DNA from: an uncultured Spirochaetia bacterium
GTDB taxonomy: Bacteria > Spirochaetota > UBA6919
Direction of reading: 5' to 3'
DNA length: 15,590 bases
NCBI GenBank assembly: GCA_913053665.1
Contig: CAJXGR010000035.1
Coordinates: 1-15,590 of the forward strand
The stretch's first letter is position 1. Every line of letters begins with the position of its first letter. A program made the translations under genes and the position numbers. Of the stretch, positions 6,441 through 14,441 are shown one piece after another. The notes under the pieces were generated by a model. It was given only the letters and a program-made list of their open reading frames with translations, did no database searches and had not been told where the DNA came from.

Positions 6441-7502
6441 GTGAGTCAAATGAAAGTGGGTCTAATATTTGGAGGGAAATCAGGAGAACACGATGTTTCA
6501 ATCCTGTCAGCCAGTTCAGTGTTACGAGCCATTGATAAGTCCAGGTATCTTCCTGTACCTATTGGAATTAAAAAGGATGGATCTCTAGCCAGCTTCTCTG
6601 ATAATCAATCCATGCTAGCCAAGGATCTCTCTCACCTTGTAGATAAAGATTTCCCCTATAATGACTTTTCCCTGGGCCTCTCCAATAATACTAAGCTCCT
6701 GGATGTGATCTTCCCCGTCCTTCATGGACCCAATGGGGAGGATGGGACGATACAAGGATGTCTTGAACTGATGGATATTCCCTTTGTAGGGAGCGGTGTT
6801 TTAGGTTCCAGTACGGGTATGGATAAAGATATCATGAAAAGAGTCTTTGAGAGCCATGGATTGCCTCAATTACCCTTCTATAGTTTTAAGAGTCTCCTAT
6901 GGGAACAGGATTCCTCAAAGGTTATGGACGCCATAGAAAGTCTCATCCCCTATCCTCACTTCATTAAGCCTGCCAACATGGGATCATCCGTTGGAGTTCA
7001 CAAGGCTCATAATCGTAAGGATTTAGCAGAGGGAATACGTGACGCCTTGAAATACGACCATAAAATCGTTGTGGAAAAGGGAATTGATGTTAGAGAGATT
7101 GAAGTGGCCATCCTGGGAAACGAGGAGCCCAAAGTTAGTGTACCTGGAGAGATCCTTCCATCCAAAGAGTTCTACGATTATGAAGCGAAATATCTATCTA
7201 ATGACTCTGAATTAATCATACCGGCTCGTCTATCCTCATCCGAAGAGGATACCATTAGATCCTACGGAGTACAGGCCTTTTTAGCCCTTGATTGTGCGGG
7301 TCTAGCCAGAGTAGATTTCTTTATAGACAAAGCAGATAATGCTATCTATATCAATGAAGTCAATACTATCCCGGGATTTACTCAGATTAGCATGTATCCA
7401 AAGCTCTGGGAGGCATCTGGTCTTCCATATACCGAATTAATAGATCAGCTCATCACTCTCGCCATTGATAGGCATAAAAGGAAGGTTCAGACTATTGTAT
7501 AG
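6441..7502 (+). CDS. ddl: D-alanine--D-alanine ligase
   Basis: A 353-residue ATP-grasp enzyme that joins two D-alanines for peptidoglycan precursor synthesis. Visible motifs: FGGKSGEHDVS near the N-terminus, HGPNGEDGTIQG, PANMGSSVGVHKA (ATP-grasp), the omega-loop signature EFYDYEAKY, whose tyrosine is typical of D-Ala rather than D-lactate ligases, and the metal-binding INEVNTIPGFT...MYPKLW. The start is taken as GTG at 6441, 7 nt after AGGGAG; the ATG at 6450 is too far from this site. It diverges from the dGTPase-like gene. The next gene starts about 100 bp downstream. All key residues that I can check are present. Confidence 0.96.
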   Translation: MSQMKVGLIFGGKSGEHDVSILSASSVLRAIDKSRYLPVPIGIKKDGSLASFSDNQSMLAKDLSHLVDKDFPYNDFSLGLSNNTKLLDVIFPVLHGPNGEDGTIQGCLELMDIPFVGSGVLGSSTGMDKDIMKRVFESHGLPQLPFYSFKSLLWEQDSSKVMDAIESLIPYPHFIKPANMGSSVGVHKAHNRKDLAEGIRDALKYDHKIVVEKGIDVREIEVAILGNEEPKVSVPGEILPSKEFYDYEAKYLSNDSELIIPARLSSSEEDTIRSYGVQAFLALDCAGLARVDFFIDKADNAIYINEVNTIPGFTQISMYPKLWEASGLPYTELIDQLITLAIDRHKRKVQTIV

Positions 7503-7602
7503 AACTCTAAACTATGGGTAAAACCCTCCAAAGACCTATAAATCCATTCATTCAATGACTAAATGTACAAAGCATGAGAAAAGTGTTTAGTTTATCAGGA
7601 GA

Positions 7603-8370
7603 ATGTATTATATTCAAACTATATCAAAGAATACATTTAGTCTATATGTCATGAAAAAGAAACTGTTAGATATTACTCCCAAGTTACTGACTGAAAACGA
7701 CCTACCTTATAGTGACGGACTTCCCATGGAAAGTCAAAAACATGTTATGCAGCTTCAACTGCTTATGGACACATTAAAAGAGCATTATAAAGATCAAAAT
7801 GTCTATGTGGGTGGCAATATGTTCGTTTACTTCAGTCCGGATCAGGTGAAAACAGAGGATTTTAAAGGCCCCGATTTCTTTGTGGCCCTAAATGTCACTA
7901 ATCGCCTCAGAAAATCCTGGGTGGTCTGGGAGGAAGGTAAAGGTCCTGATCTTGTTATAGAATTGCTTTCCAAAAGCACCAAAAAGATTGATCAAAACGA
8001 GAAGAAATGGATCTATCAGGATAAACTTAAAGTTTCAGAGTACTTTTGGTATGATCCGTGGACAGGCGAATGGGCTGGATTCAGGCTGACAGAAGGAGCC
8101 TATGAAAGCATTCAGGAGGATCAGGATAACCATTTGATCAGTCGAAAACTTAATTTAGCCCTCTGCCAATGGGAAGGTCTGTACCAGGATGTGGACAGCA
8201 CATGGCTAAGATGGTGTGATACAGAGGGAAACCTCCTGCTGTTGCTATCTGAAAAGGAAAGACACCGTGCTAATATAGAGCATCTACGAGCCAATCAAGA
8301 GCGTCAGAGGGCAGATAGACTTGCTGAACAACTGAAGAACCTGGGTGTAAATCCTGATGATTCCCTTTAA
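7603..8370 (+). CDS. Uma2-family (DUF820) restriction-endonuclease-fold protein
   Basis: The protein matches the Uma2 family, a PD-(D/E)XK-fold group especially abundant in cyanobacteria and other environmental bacteria, of uncertain biological role. Seen: GPDFFVAL (89-96), SWVVWEEGKGPDLVIELLS (105-123) carrying the conserved D116 and E120, then K..Y and VSEYFWYDP. The C-terminus (about 215-248) is a charged coiled coil ending LAEQLKNLGVNPD, a tail common in this family. The start is uncertain: the ATG at 7603 has AGGAG only 1 nt upstream, too close. The ATG at 7651 begins MKKKLLDITPKLLT and better fits the usual N-terminus but lacks a ribosome site. The stop lies 5 bp before nadE, so the two are probably co-transcribed despite unrelated roles. 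Confidence 0.85.
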   Translation: MYYIQTISKNTFSLYVMKKKLLDITPKLLTENDLPYSDGLPMESQKHVMQLQLLMDTLKEHYKDQNVYVGGNMFVYFSPDQVKTEDFKGPDFFVALNVTNRLRKSWVVWEEGKGPDLVIELLSKSTKKIDQNEKKWIYQDKLKVSEYFWYDPWTGEWAGFRLTEGAYESIQEDQDNHLISRKLNLALCQWEGLYQDVDSTWLRWCDTEGNLLLLLSEKERHRANIEHLRANQERQRADRLAEQLKNLGVNPDDSL

Positions 8371-8375
8371 TTACA

Positions 8376-10109
8376 ATGATTGATAAGCTGAAAGTGACTC
8401 TGGCACAGATAAACCCAACCATTGCTGATGTGGTAGGCAATACCCAAAAGATTATTCACTTTCTCCAAAAAGGTCGTCAGACTAATATACAGGTTATGGC
8501 TTTCCCTGAAATGGCTGTTATAGGCTATCCTGCGCAAGATCTACTTTTCAGATCAGAGATAATCGAGGCCAATCTTCTTGCCATAAAGAAAATCGCTCCT
8601 CATACTAAAGACTATCTAGCTGTTGTCGTCGGATTCTGTGAGCCAGCCTTTGAAAAGGAAAAGTGGCGTCTGGATCGGCAGCATCTTTACAATTCTTATG
8701 CCCTTTTCAGTAAAGGAAAGCTGATAGGTACGGGACAAAAGATATGCCTTCCGAACTATGGAGTATTTGATGACTTCAGATATTTTATCCCAGGACAAGA
8801 GGCCAAAATATTTGACATAGAGGGTATTAAGATAGGTGTTGAGATATGTGAAGATTTGTGGTACAAGAATACAGATGATGACCATCCAATTTATCCCTGT
8901 AGGCCAACTCAAGTCCTAAGTCAGAAGGGAGCGGATCTTATCATCGTTCTTAACGCTTCCCCGTATCATGTTGGCAAAGAGCGTACTAAGGAAGAGCTGG
9001 TGACAGAACAAGCCAGGGAAAACCAGGTGCCTATCTTCTATGTTAACATGTGGGGCGCTAATGACAAGATTATCTTTGACGGTAACAGTTTGGCTGCCGA
9101 TATAGAAGGTCATATTATTGCCCGTGGTGCCGGGTTTTGTGATGATCTTGTGATCTGTGATCTTGATCTGAAAAGCAAAGTGGCTAAGCATATTCCTCCT
9201 CCTCCATTTCATGAAGAGGAAATGATTTATAGGGCTTTAGTTACAGGAAAGAGAGATTATCACAAAAAGTGTGGTATACACCAATCCCTTGTGGGTGTCT
9301 CAGGCGGGATAGATTCAGCCACAGTATTGGCCATCGATGTGGCTGCTTTGGGTAAGGAAAACGTACTCGCTATCTTAAGTCCTTCCAGATATACTTCTAA
9401 AGAGACTTTAGAAGATGGTATTCGCCTATGTCAAAATCTTGAAGTCAATTACAAGATTATACCTATTGAAGAACAAGAGACAACGGGCTGTTGGATTGGC
9501 TCAGTCCCTGAAAAATACAAACGTTTCATCAAGTACTTTGGGGAGCCAAAGAATGAGGTGGTCTTTGAGAATCAGCAGGCCATAGACCGTATGAGCATCC
9601 TACGAGCCATTGCTAATGAGGAAAACCGCTTGATATCAGGTACAGGAAATAAATCTGAACTGGCAACGGGATACGCAACCGTCTGTGGTGACCTCCAAGC
9701 CGATATTTTAGTCATAGGCGATCTCTATAAACACCAGGTCTACAAGGTAGCAGGATATATCAATGAGCTGAACCATCGGGAAATCATCCCTCAGACCATT
9801 ATCGATCGGGTTCCATCTGCTGAACTCTCAAAAGACCAGGTGGATCCTTTTAACTATCACCGGTTAGATAAATTAGTTCAATTAAAAGTCGAGGAGTACA
9901 AAACCAATGAAGAACTCTTATCTCTTGCTCCGGAGGGTGACTCCAATTTTACAAGGGACGAAGTGAACACCTACTCCCGTCTCATAGACTTAAACGAACA
10001 TAAACGCTTTAAATCAGGATATATTCTAAAGATATCCCCCCTGGCTTTCGGTGAAGAACGTCGTATCAATACGGCCAAACGAGTCAATCTTTGGGAACAA
10101 CATTTCTAA
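8376..10109 (+). CDS. nadE: glutamine-dependent NAD+ synthetase
   Basis: A 577-residue two-domain enzyme that makes NAD+ from deamido-NAD+, ATP and glutamine. The N-terminal carbon-nitrogen hydrolase domain shows the Glu-Lys-Cys triad: E45 (FPEMAVIGYP), K122 (QKICLPNYGVFDDFRYF) and C158 (GVEICEDLW). It releases ammonia from glutamine. The synthetase domain has the PP-loop SGGIDSA (309-315), LSPSRYTS (335-341), GTGNKSELATGYATVCGD (422-439) and IGDLYKHQVYK (447-457). The ATG is 5 bp after the Uma2 stop codon with no clear ribosome site, so translation may be coupled. The downstream small membrane-protein frame begins immediately after its stop codon. No key residue is missing. Confidence 0.96.
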   Translation: MIDKLKVTLAQINPTIADVVGNTQKIIHFLQKGRQTNIQVMAFPEMAVIGYPAQDLLFRSEIIEANLLAIKKIAPHTKDYLAVVVGFCEPAFEKEKWRLDRQHLYNSYALFSKGKLIGTGQKICLPNYGVFDDFRYFIPGQEAKIFDIEGIKIGVEICEDLWYKNTDDDHPIYPCRPTQVLSQKGADLIIVLNASPYHVGKERTKEELVTEQARENQVPIFYVNMWGANDKIIFDGNSLAADIEGHIIARGAGFCDDLVICDLDLKSKVAKHIPPPPFHEEEMIYRALVTGKRDYHKKCGIHQSLVGVSGGIDSATVLAIDVAALGKENVLAILSPSRYTSKETLEDGIRLCQNLEVNYKIIPIEEQETTGCWIGSVPEKYKRFIKYFGEPKNEVVFENQQAIDRMSILRAIANEENRLISGTGNKSELATGYATVCGDLQADILVIGDLYKHQVYKVAGYINELNHREIIPQTIIDRVPSAELSKDQVDPFNYHRLDKLVQLKVEEYKTNEELLSLAPEGDSNFTRDEVNTYSRLIDLNEHKRFKSGYILKISPLAFGEERRINTAKRVNLWEQHF

Positions 10110-10451
10110 ATGGAGGGAATATTGCTGAAAACCAGGAACTACACATTGTCACGCTTTATATCATGGCTTCAAATGCCTATAACAAGACGCATTGTATGGA
10201 TACTGTTTGCCGTCCTATTCTATTATTCAGGCCTTAGTTTCACAACCTTACTGTTGGAGCCTCAGCAATTCCAGGGTGGCATCTATTGGTTGCTGGTGGT
10301 GATATTCCCAATCCTTGTTCCACTCTTTTTTGTTGTGGGTCGTTATGCTGGATGTGCAAGTGGTGCTTGTGATCCTCAAAAGCAAATGAAAAACCCACAA
10401 TCTGAACAGAAGGATAGAGATTTATTCACTGGGAATATGCCTGGCATTTAA
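10110..10451 (+). CDS. small membrane protein of unknown function
   Basis: A protein of at most 113 residues with two predicted membrane segments: about 28-48 (IVWILFAVLFYYSGL...) and 57-77 (GGIYWLLVVIFPILVPLFFVVG). A short C-terminal tail contains CASGACDPQ. The frame begins directly after the nadE stop codon at ATG 10110, but GGAGGG at 10112-10117 is well placed for a TTG start at 10122, which would give 109 residues and is my preferred start. I do not recognise the family. The tight junction with nadE suggests co-transcription, not necessarily shared function. Confidence 0.65.
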   Translation: MEGILLKTRNYTLSRFISWLQMPITRRIVWILFAVLFYYSGLSFTTLLLEPQQFQGGIYWLLVVIFPILVPLFFVVGRYAGCASGACDPQKQMKNPQSEQKDRDLFTGNMPGI

Positions 10452-10538
10452 CCTTATTGGCCAAACCCCATACAATTATCCTGTTCGATATAGACTATCA
10501 TAACCGAATAGACAGCTAAAGAACCTATTGGAGTAACT

Positions 10539-12065
10539 ATGACTTATATAATTCTTTCATTCATTGGACTATTCTTTGCATTATGGATTCTCCATGATAT
10601 CATTCAAAAGAAGCACTCTGTCATCCGCAATTTCCCGATCATTGGTCATTTGCGTTTTTGGCTGGAGGCCATTGGCCCTGAGTTTCGCCAATACATCGTC
10701 ACCAACAATAATGAGGAAAGACCCTTCAGCAGGGATCAAAGAAGATGGATCTATGCCTCTTCCAAGGGTGAGAACAACTATTTTGGGTTTGGTACAGATA
10801 TGGATCTCGAAATGGAAAGCAATTATCTCATCATAAAACATTCAGCATTCCCTTTCACGGACAAGGAAAACGGCCATAACGATCATCTCTACTCGATACC
10901 CTGTGCAAAGGTGATTGGGAAGGCAAGGAATCGTGCAAAAGCCTTTAGACCTAACTCTATTATCAATGTATCCGCCATGAGTTTTGGATCCCTGAGTTCA
11001 AACGCTATTGAAGCCATCAATAAAGGGGTCAAGGAAGCCAAATGTCTCCACAACACAGGAGAAGGAGGGGTCTCACCCTATCATAAGCACGGTGGGGAGC
11101 TGATTATGCAAATCGGCACCAGCTATTTTGGCTGTCGTGATGGGGATGGACGTTTCAATATGGAGAACTTGAAGGAGGCCATTTCCACTGCCCCTGTTCG
11201 TGCCTTGGAAGTGAAACTCAGCCAGGGGGCTAAGCCGGCTAAAGGGGGTATTCTCCCTGCAAGTAAGATTACTAAGGAAATTGCAGAAATACGCGGTGTT
11301 CCTATGGGGCAGGATTGCATTAGTCCACCGACTCATCGGGAGTTTCAGGACGTAGACGGCCTCCTGGACTTTGTAGAGCGTTTAGCCAGCGAAACAGGCT
11401 TACCTGTTGGCATTAAATCAGCTGTTGGGGAGATCAGTTTTTGGGAAGACCTTGCCTCAAAGATGGAATCCGGCACACGAGGTGTGGACTTCATCACCAT
11501 AGACGGGGGGGAAGGAGGATCGGGAGCGGCTCCTCTCGCCTTCTCAGACCATGTGTCATTGCCTTTTAAATTAGGAATGAGTCAAATCTATCCCATTTTC
11601 GTTAAAAAGAATCTAGCGGACAAGATTGTCTTCATTGGCTCAGGACGTCTTGGATTCCCTGATAACAGTCTGATTGCCTTTGCCTTGGGCTGTGACATGG
11701 TGAATGTGGCAAGAGAAGCTATGATTTCACTGGGCTGCATTCAAGCTCAGCGATGCCATACAGGGATTTGCCCATCGGGTGTGGCCACTCAGAATCGATG
11801 GCTAAAACGAGGGCTTGATCCAGATTTAAAAGCAGGTCGGATGGCAAAGTACATTATCACCCTACGAAAAGAGATCCTCCAACTCGCCCATGCCTGTGGT
11901 GTCTGCCATCCAGCACTCATCTCCGATAAACAACTGGTCTATTTAGACGGGAATTTCGGCAATTCCACCATCAAGAAGAAGTTCGGCTACCTCGAAGATT
12001 GGGGCTACCCATCATCTGAAGATCAAAAGATTATTAAAGACATTATGAATGGTTCGTCACACTAG
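10539..12065 (+). CDS. FMN-binding glutamate synthase family protein (GltB-like, membrane-anchored)
   Basis: A 508-residue protein with an N-terminal membrane anchor (residues 3-20) followed by the synthase domain of the glutamate synthase large subunit. Seen: SAMSFGSLS (145-153), the glycine-rich LHNTGEGG (170-177), EVKLSQGAKPAKGGILP (224-240), FITIDGGEGGSGAAP (318-332) and GSGRLG. The cysteine set is C400-x5-C406-x4-C411 before PSGVATQ, the [3Fe-4S] ligand pattern of GltB. It lacks the GltB amidotransferase and C-terminal domains, as is normal for this stand-alone family, whose substrate is not well defined. GGAG lies 5 nt before the ATG. An 87-bp gap separates it from the small membrane-protein gene. 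Confidence 0.92.
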   Translation: MTYIILSFIGLFFALWILHDIIQKKHSVIRNFPIIGHLRFWLEAIGPEFRQYIVTNNNEERPFSRDQRRWIYASSKGENNYFGFGTDMDLEMESNYLIIKHSAFPFTDKENGHNDHLYSIPCAKVIGKARNRAKAFRPNSIINVSAMSFGSLSSNAIEAINKGVKEAKCLHNTGEGGVSPYHKHGGELIMQIGTSYFGCRDGDGRFNMENLKEAISTAPVRALEVKLSQGAKPAKGGILPASKITKEIAEIRGVPMGQDCISPPTHREFQDVDGLLDFVERLASETGLPVGIKSAVGEISFWEDLASKMESGTRGVDFITIDGGEGGSGAAPLAFSDHVSLPFKLGMSQIYPIFVKKNLADKIVFIGSGRLGFPDNSLIAFALGCDMVNVAREAMISLGCIQAQRCHTGICPSGVATQNRWLKRGLDPDLKAGRMAKYIITLRKEILQLAHACGVCHPALISDKQLVYLDGNFGNSTIKKKFGYLEDWGYPSSEDQKIIKDIMNGSSH

Positions 12066-12159
12066 ATAGATGCCCTATAATCCAACACTTTCACCTTAAT
12101 CATCAACGGATCAAAGCTGAATAGAACTGTCAAACAGTATTCCTCATAATCATAAATCC

Positions 12160-12168
12160 TGGTATACT
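12160..12168 (+). promoter_or_regulatory. extended -10 promoter for the 12247 gene cluster
   Basis: TGGTATACT fits the extended -10 pattern TGnTATAMT, which can work with a poor -35; the hexamer at the right distance, TTCCTC, is weak. It would start transcription near 12175, about 70 nt before the first gene of the cluster. A related GTATACT occurs at 15252-15258 ahead of the third paralogue, without the TG extension. Confidence 0.45.
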
Positions 12169-12246
12169 ATTTGCATTAATATAGTGAGGAGAGTTTTTGT
12201 CTAAAAGGAAGGTGTAATCGTTCCTTACTAGGAGACGACAGTATAA

Positions 12247-12966
12247 ATGATCCATCACGAAGTCGAGGAAGACAGAGACATTCTGGTCACCAATCAATTT
12301 ATCATTATGGAAGGCATCACCGGCTGCCAAAACCCCGTACAGGTCGAGTCCAGCATAGGTTTTGCCAATTACCTGAATCATGTGGGTATAAATAATCATA
12401 ATTATCGTCTATTCCTAAAGTTGGTCCAGACCAACAGTCCCTGGATAGTCAACGCACTTATTGGGAAGAGGGATCCCAGACTTTTGTTCTCTAACATACG
12501 TCCTAATAAATACTTAAGTCAAGTCGTTTTTCAAGACCTTGCTTTATGGCATCCTAACGAAATCTGTCAAAAAGTCCTTTTAGTCTTATTGGGAGTCCTC
12601 GAAAATGTTTATCACAAAGCGGATGATGGCTATCAGATTTATCCCCCGAGAAGGGTTGATTTAGATAACGTGGGCAAATTTCTAAACCCCAGTAAAGATC
12701 AATTTTATTATGAAAACAGTCTCATTCTTGGAATACTGGATAAGATCACTCTTTTGGGAGAGTATCATGGAGACTCTAACAAGAACATTCTCTCTAAACA
12801 TGCTTTCAATATTCGCATGGCTTATTTTGATAATAATAAAGACTTAAGCGATGTCATTCCCAATGTTCTACTCAAATATATAGATTGCGATGATAGGGTC
12901 AAACCCTCACAAGAGTATATTAGATTTTTACGATGCCTATTACAAGAAAACACAGAATGGCGGTAA
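12247..12966 (+). CDS. conserved protein of unrecognised family, paralogue A
   Basis: A 239-residue, apparently soluble protein. I do not recognise the family. It aligns with the proteins at 14442-15213 and 15280-15590. Shared blocks: GINN.NY..FLK, DAL(I/L)G.RDP (A has NALIGKRDP), I(R/Q)PN, LGVL...Y...DGY.IYPP, a LGK/VGK block, L.LLDKI, NIR...FD.NK.L.DVIP.VLLK. No signal peptide, membrane segment or catalytic motif is evident. The composition is largely helical. An in-frame stop lies directly before the ATG, so the start is fixed unless there is a frameshift; the nearest AGGAG is 12 nt upstream, further than usual. It is followed after 3 bp by the metallophosphoesterase gene, suggesting one transcript and a linked role. 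Confidence 0.7.
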   Translation: MIHHEVEEDRDILVTNQFIIMEGITGCQNPVQVESSIGFANYLNHVGINNHNYRLFLKLVQTNSPWIVNALIGKRDPRLLFSNIRPNKYLSQVVFQDLALWHPNEICQKVLLVLLGVLENVYHKADDGYQIYPPRRVDLDNVGKFLNPSKDQFYYENSLILGILDKITLLGEYHGDSNKNILSKHAFNIRMAYFDNNKDLSDVIPNVLLKYIDCDDRVKPSQEYIRFLRCLLQENTEWR

Positions 12967-12969
12967 GTT

Positions 12970-13557
12970 ATGGATAGTTCTTCTTTTTGCAAGTTAGCAA
13001 AAAGGGTCAATAAAGTTGTACTAAACTATAAATATCGGCCCAAAGACCGTTATGGAAAACCCGGCGGGCTTTTGGAGATCCCAAAAAAGTTCAAGGTTAT
13101 ACTGATCGGTGATCTACACGGTTGTTTAGCGAATCTTCAATGCATATTAAGTGAGAACATAAAGGATCTCGCCAATAACAAAAGTATTATGATCATCCTG
13201 GGAGACGCCTTTCACAATGATCAGAACGGGGAGATGCTAGAGATGGAATCATCACTTGAGTCTCTAAAGTACTTATTTGATTTGATTTACCGATATCCCC
13301 ACAGGGTATTTTATATAAGAGGAAATCACGATACTTTCAGTGATCACCTAAGGAAAAGCGGTATAGCTCAGGGAAAGGAGTTTCATCAACTTCTATTAAA
13401 TCGCTACAACGAAGCCTGTGTCAATGAAGTGGAGAAGTTCTTTGAGGCTCTCCCCATGGCAGTGATCGGCAAAGGATACTTTATAACCCATGCTGGGCCG
13501 GCTAGAAGAGGCACAAGCCGTGATGAACTTATAAATATCGCATTACGATCAGGATAA
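12970..13557 (+). CDS. PPP-type metallophosphoesterase, N-terminal part (frameshifted)
   Basis: This frame carries most of a calcineurin-like phosphoesterase: GDLHG (47-51), GDAFHND (78-84), GNHD (118-121) and FITHAGP (171-177). It ends at TAA 13555, just after RDELINI, while the rest of the domain continues one base over (13535-13870). Motif II is unusual: the normal GDxVDRG is GDAFHND, keeping the metal-bridging Asp79 but losing the Asp-Arg pair. The enzyme would hydrolyse a phosphoester, possibly on protein, with two bound metals. It starts 3 bp after paralogue A; the ribosome site is weak. As sequenced the enzyme is split, so it may be inactive unless frameshifting, RNA-level correction or a sequencing error is involved. 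Confidence 0.8.
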   Translation: MDSSSFCKLAKRVNKVVLNYKYRPKDRYGKPGGLLEIPKKFKVILIGDLHGCLANLQCILSENIKDLANNKSIMIILGDAFHNDQNGEMLEMESSLESLKYLFDLIYRYPHRVFYIRGNHDTFSDHLRKSGIAQGKEFHQLLLNRYNEACVNEVEKFFEALPMAVIGKGYFITHAGPARRGTSRDELINIALRSG

Positions 13558-13561
13558 ATAC

Positions 13562-13870
13562 ATGCAATTGATGTGGACAAGGCTCAATGAGTTCAGAGGG
13601 AATCCCAGCCTCAAGGAATACGATGAGAAAGATATTAGGGCAACCCTGGAGAAGCTGAATCTTCCTCCTGATACACATTTCATTGTTGGACACAATCCCC
13701 TATGGCATACGGGTGAAGCAAGCGGCGTATGGATGAACGTATTGGGGATTAAAAACCACCATATCATCTACTGTAATGGTCAAACTCATGCACCCTATCT
13801 CATCATGGATCAGGGTCAATTGAATCTGAAGTTCGCTATAGAGCCGGAAGCAGAGGTCTTATATGTCTAA
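13562..13870 (+). CDS. PPP-type metallophosphoesterase, C-terminal part (frameshifted)
   Basis: This is the continuation of the phosphoesterase in the +1 frame. Its frame is open from 13535, and the pieces would join as ...DELINI / YDQDKYMQLMWTRLNEF. It supplies the remaining metal-site motif VGHNPLWHTG, then IIYCNGQTHAPYL and a short tail. An ATG at 13562 opens this frame, but with no ribosome site and without the first catalytic motifs, so it is unlikely to work alone. Removing one base between about 13535 and 13550 restores one protein of roughly 300 residues. The stop codon overlaps the start of the kinase-like gene by 8 bp. Confidence 0.75.
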   Translation: MQLMWTRLNEFRGNPSLKEYDEKDIRATLEKLNLPPDTHFIVGHNPLWHTGEASGVWMNVLGIKNHHIIYCNGQTHAPYLIMDQGQLNLKFAIEPEAEVLYV

Positions 13871-14402
13871 CAAGCTGATGGGCAAGGTCTTTGATAGGGA
13901 GCTAATCGATTATTACTATCTGGATCTCCCTATTGATGACCTCATTGACCGACTACACAATCTTACCTTTAAAGCAGATATTAGCAAAGACTATCTTCCA
14001 TTCAATGCACAAGTTAGGGGCTATCAAGGGGCTATAGACAGTGAGAACTGTCATTGGATCATCAAAAAGATAGATGATGAAAGTCCTTTTACCAATAGAC
14101 TCTATGAACTAGCCTATTATATAGACTTTTCCCTCCAAACATTAGCTGCTCCTTCCATGCTAATCAAGATTGACGACACCTATTATCGAGGCTCAAAAGT
14201 CGTACTAAAGGGTATTCAAATCAGTGGGTACAATTATACCGAAAGTCCCTTTAAAAGAGTCCTGGCCAATGATCTTATCAATCGATGGCTTTTCTTTGAC
14301 GAAGATAGAAACCCCAATAACTATATGGTGATCCATAATTCCAAACAGCTCACTTTAATTATTGCTATTGATTACAATAAAATCGACCTGGAAACCACCT
14401 AA
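13863..14402 (+). CDS. small kinase-fold protein (PI3K/HipA-like catalytic motif)
   Basis: A 179-residue protein I do not recognise by name, but its motifs fit an atypical kinase. W.IIKKI (65-70) supplies a candidate ATP-binding lysine and YELAYYID (81-88) a candidate partner Glu82. DEDRNPNN (146-153) has Asp148 and Asn153 five residues apart, as in the DRHxxN loop of PI3-kinases and the HipA loop. AIDYNK (168-173) gives the metal-binding Asp170. The C-terminal lobe stops a few residues later, so it is a minimal or truncated kinase. Its ATG overlaps the phosphatase stop codon by 8 bp (ATGTCTAA), a typical arrangement for coupled translation. Kinase next to phosphatase suggests opposing activities on one target, perhaps the flanking paralogues (inference). 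A non-catalytic nucleotide-binding protein is the main alternative. Confidence 0.55.
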   Translation: MSNKLMGKVFDRELIDYYYLDLPIDDLIDRLHNLTFKADISKDYLPFNAQVRGYQGAIDSENCHWIIKKIDDESPFTNRLYELAYYIDFSLQTLAAPSMLIKIDDTYYRGSKVVLKGIQISGYNYTESPFKRVLANDLINRWLFFDEDRNPNNYMVIHNSKQLTLIIAIDYNKIDLETT

Positions 14403-14441
14403 AGTCTTTGTGGATTAGCAAAATAAATAATAGGAGTTGTT

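Noticed and set aside
7500..7602. Small GGGT/ACCC hairpin after the D-Ala ligase gene as a terminator
   Set aside because: The stem is only about 4-5 bp and no T tract follows.
10564..11336. Several alternative frames on both strands inside the FMN glutamate-synthase-like gene
   Set aside because: The main frame has a full set of family motifs, and none of the alternatives shows a ribosome site or recognisable domain.
11895..11909. CGVCH (CxxCH heme-like motif, residues 453-457) in the glutamate-synthase-like protein
   Set aside because: The synthase domain has no cleaved export signal and is expected on the cytoplasmic side, where heme c is not attached. The motif lies in the C-terminal helix region and is more likely a chance arrangement.
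12130..12399. Minus-strand open frame containing GDAFHND, the same heptapeptide as motif II of the nearby phosphatase, with mostly synonymous codon differences
   Set aside because: The plus-strand frame over most of this stretch aligns with two paralogues and is clearly the real gene. The antisense frame lacks the other phosphatase motifs (no GDLHG, GNHD or GHNP), so the match is probably coincidence, though a curious one.
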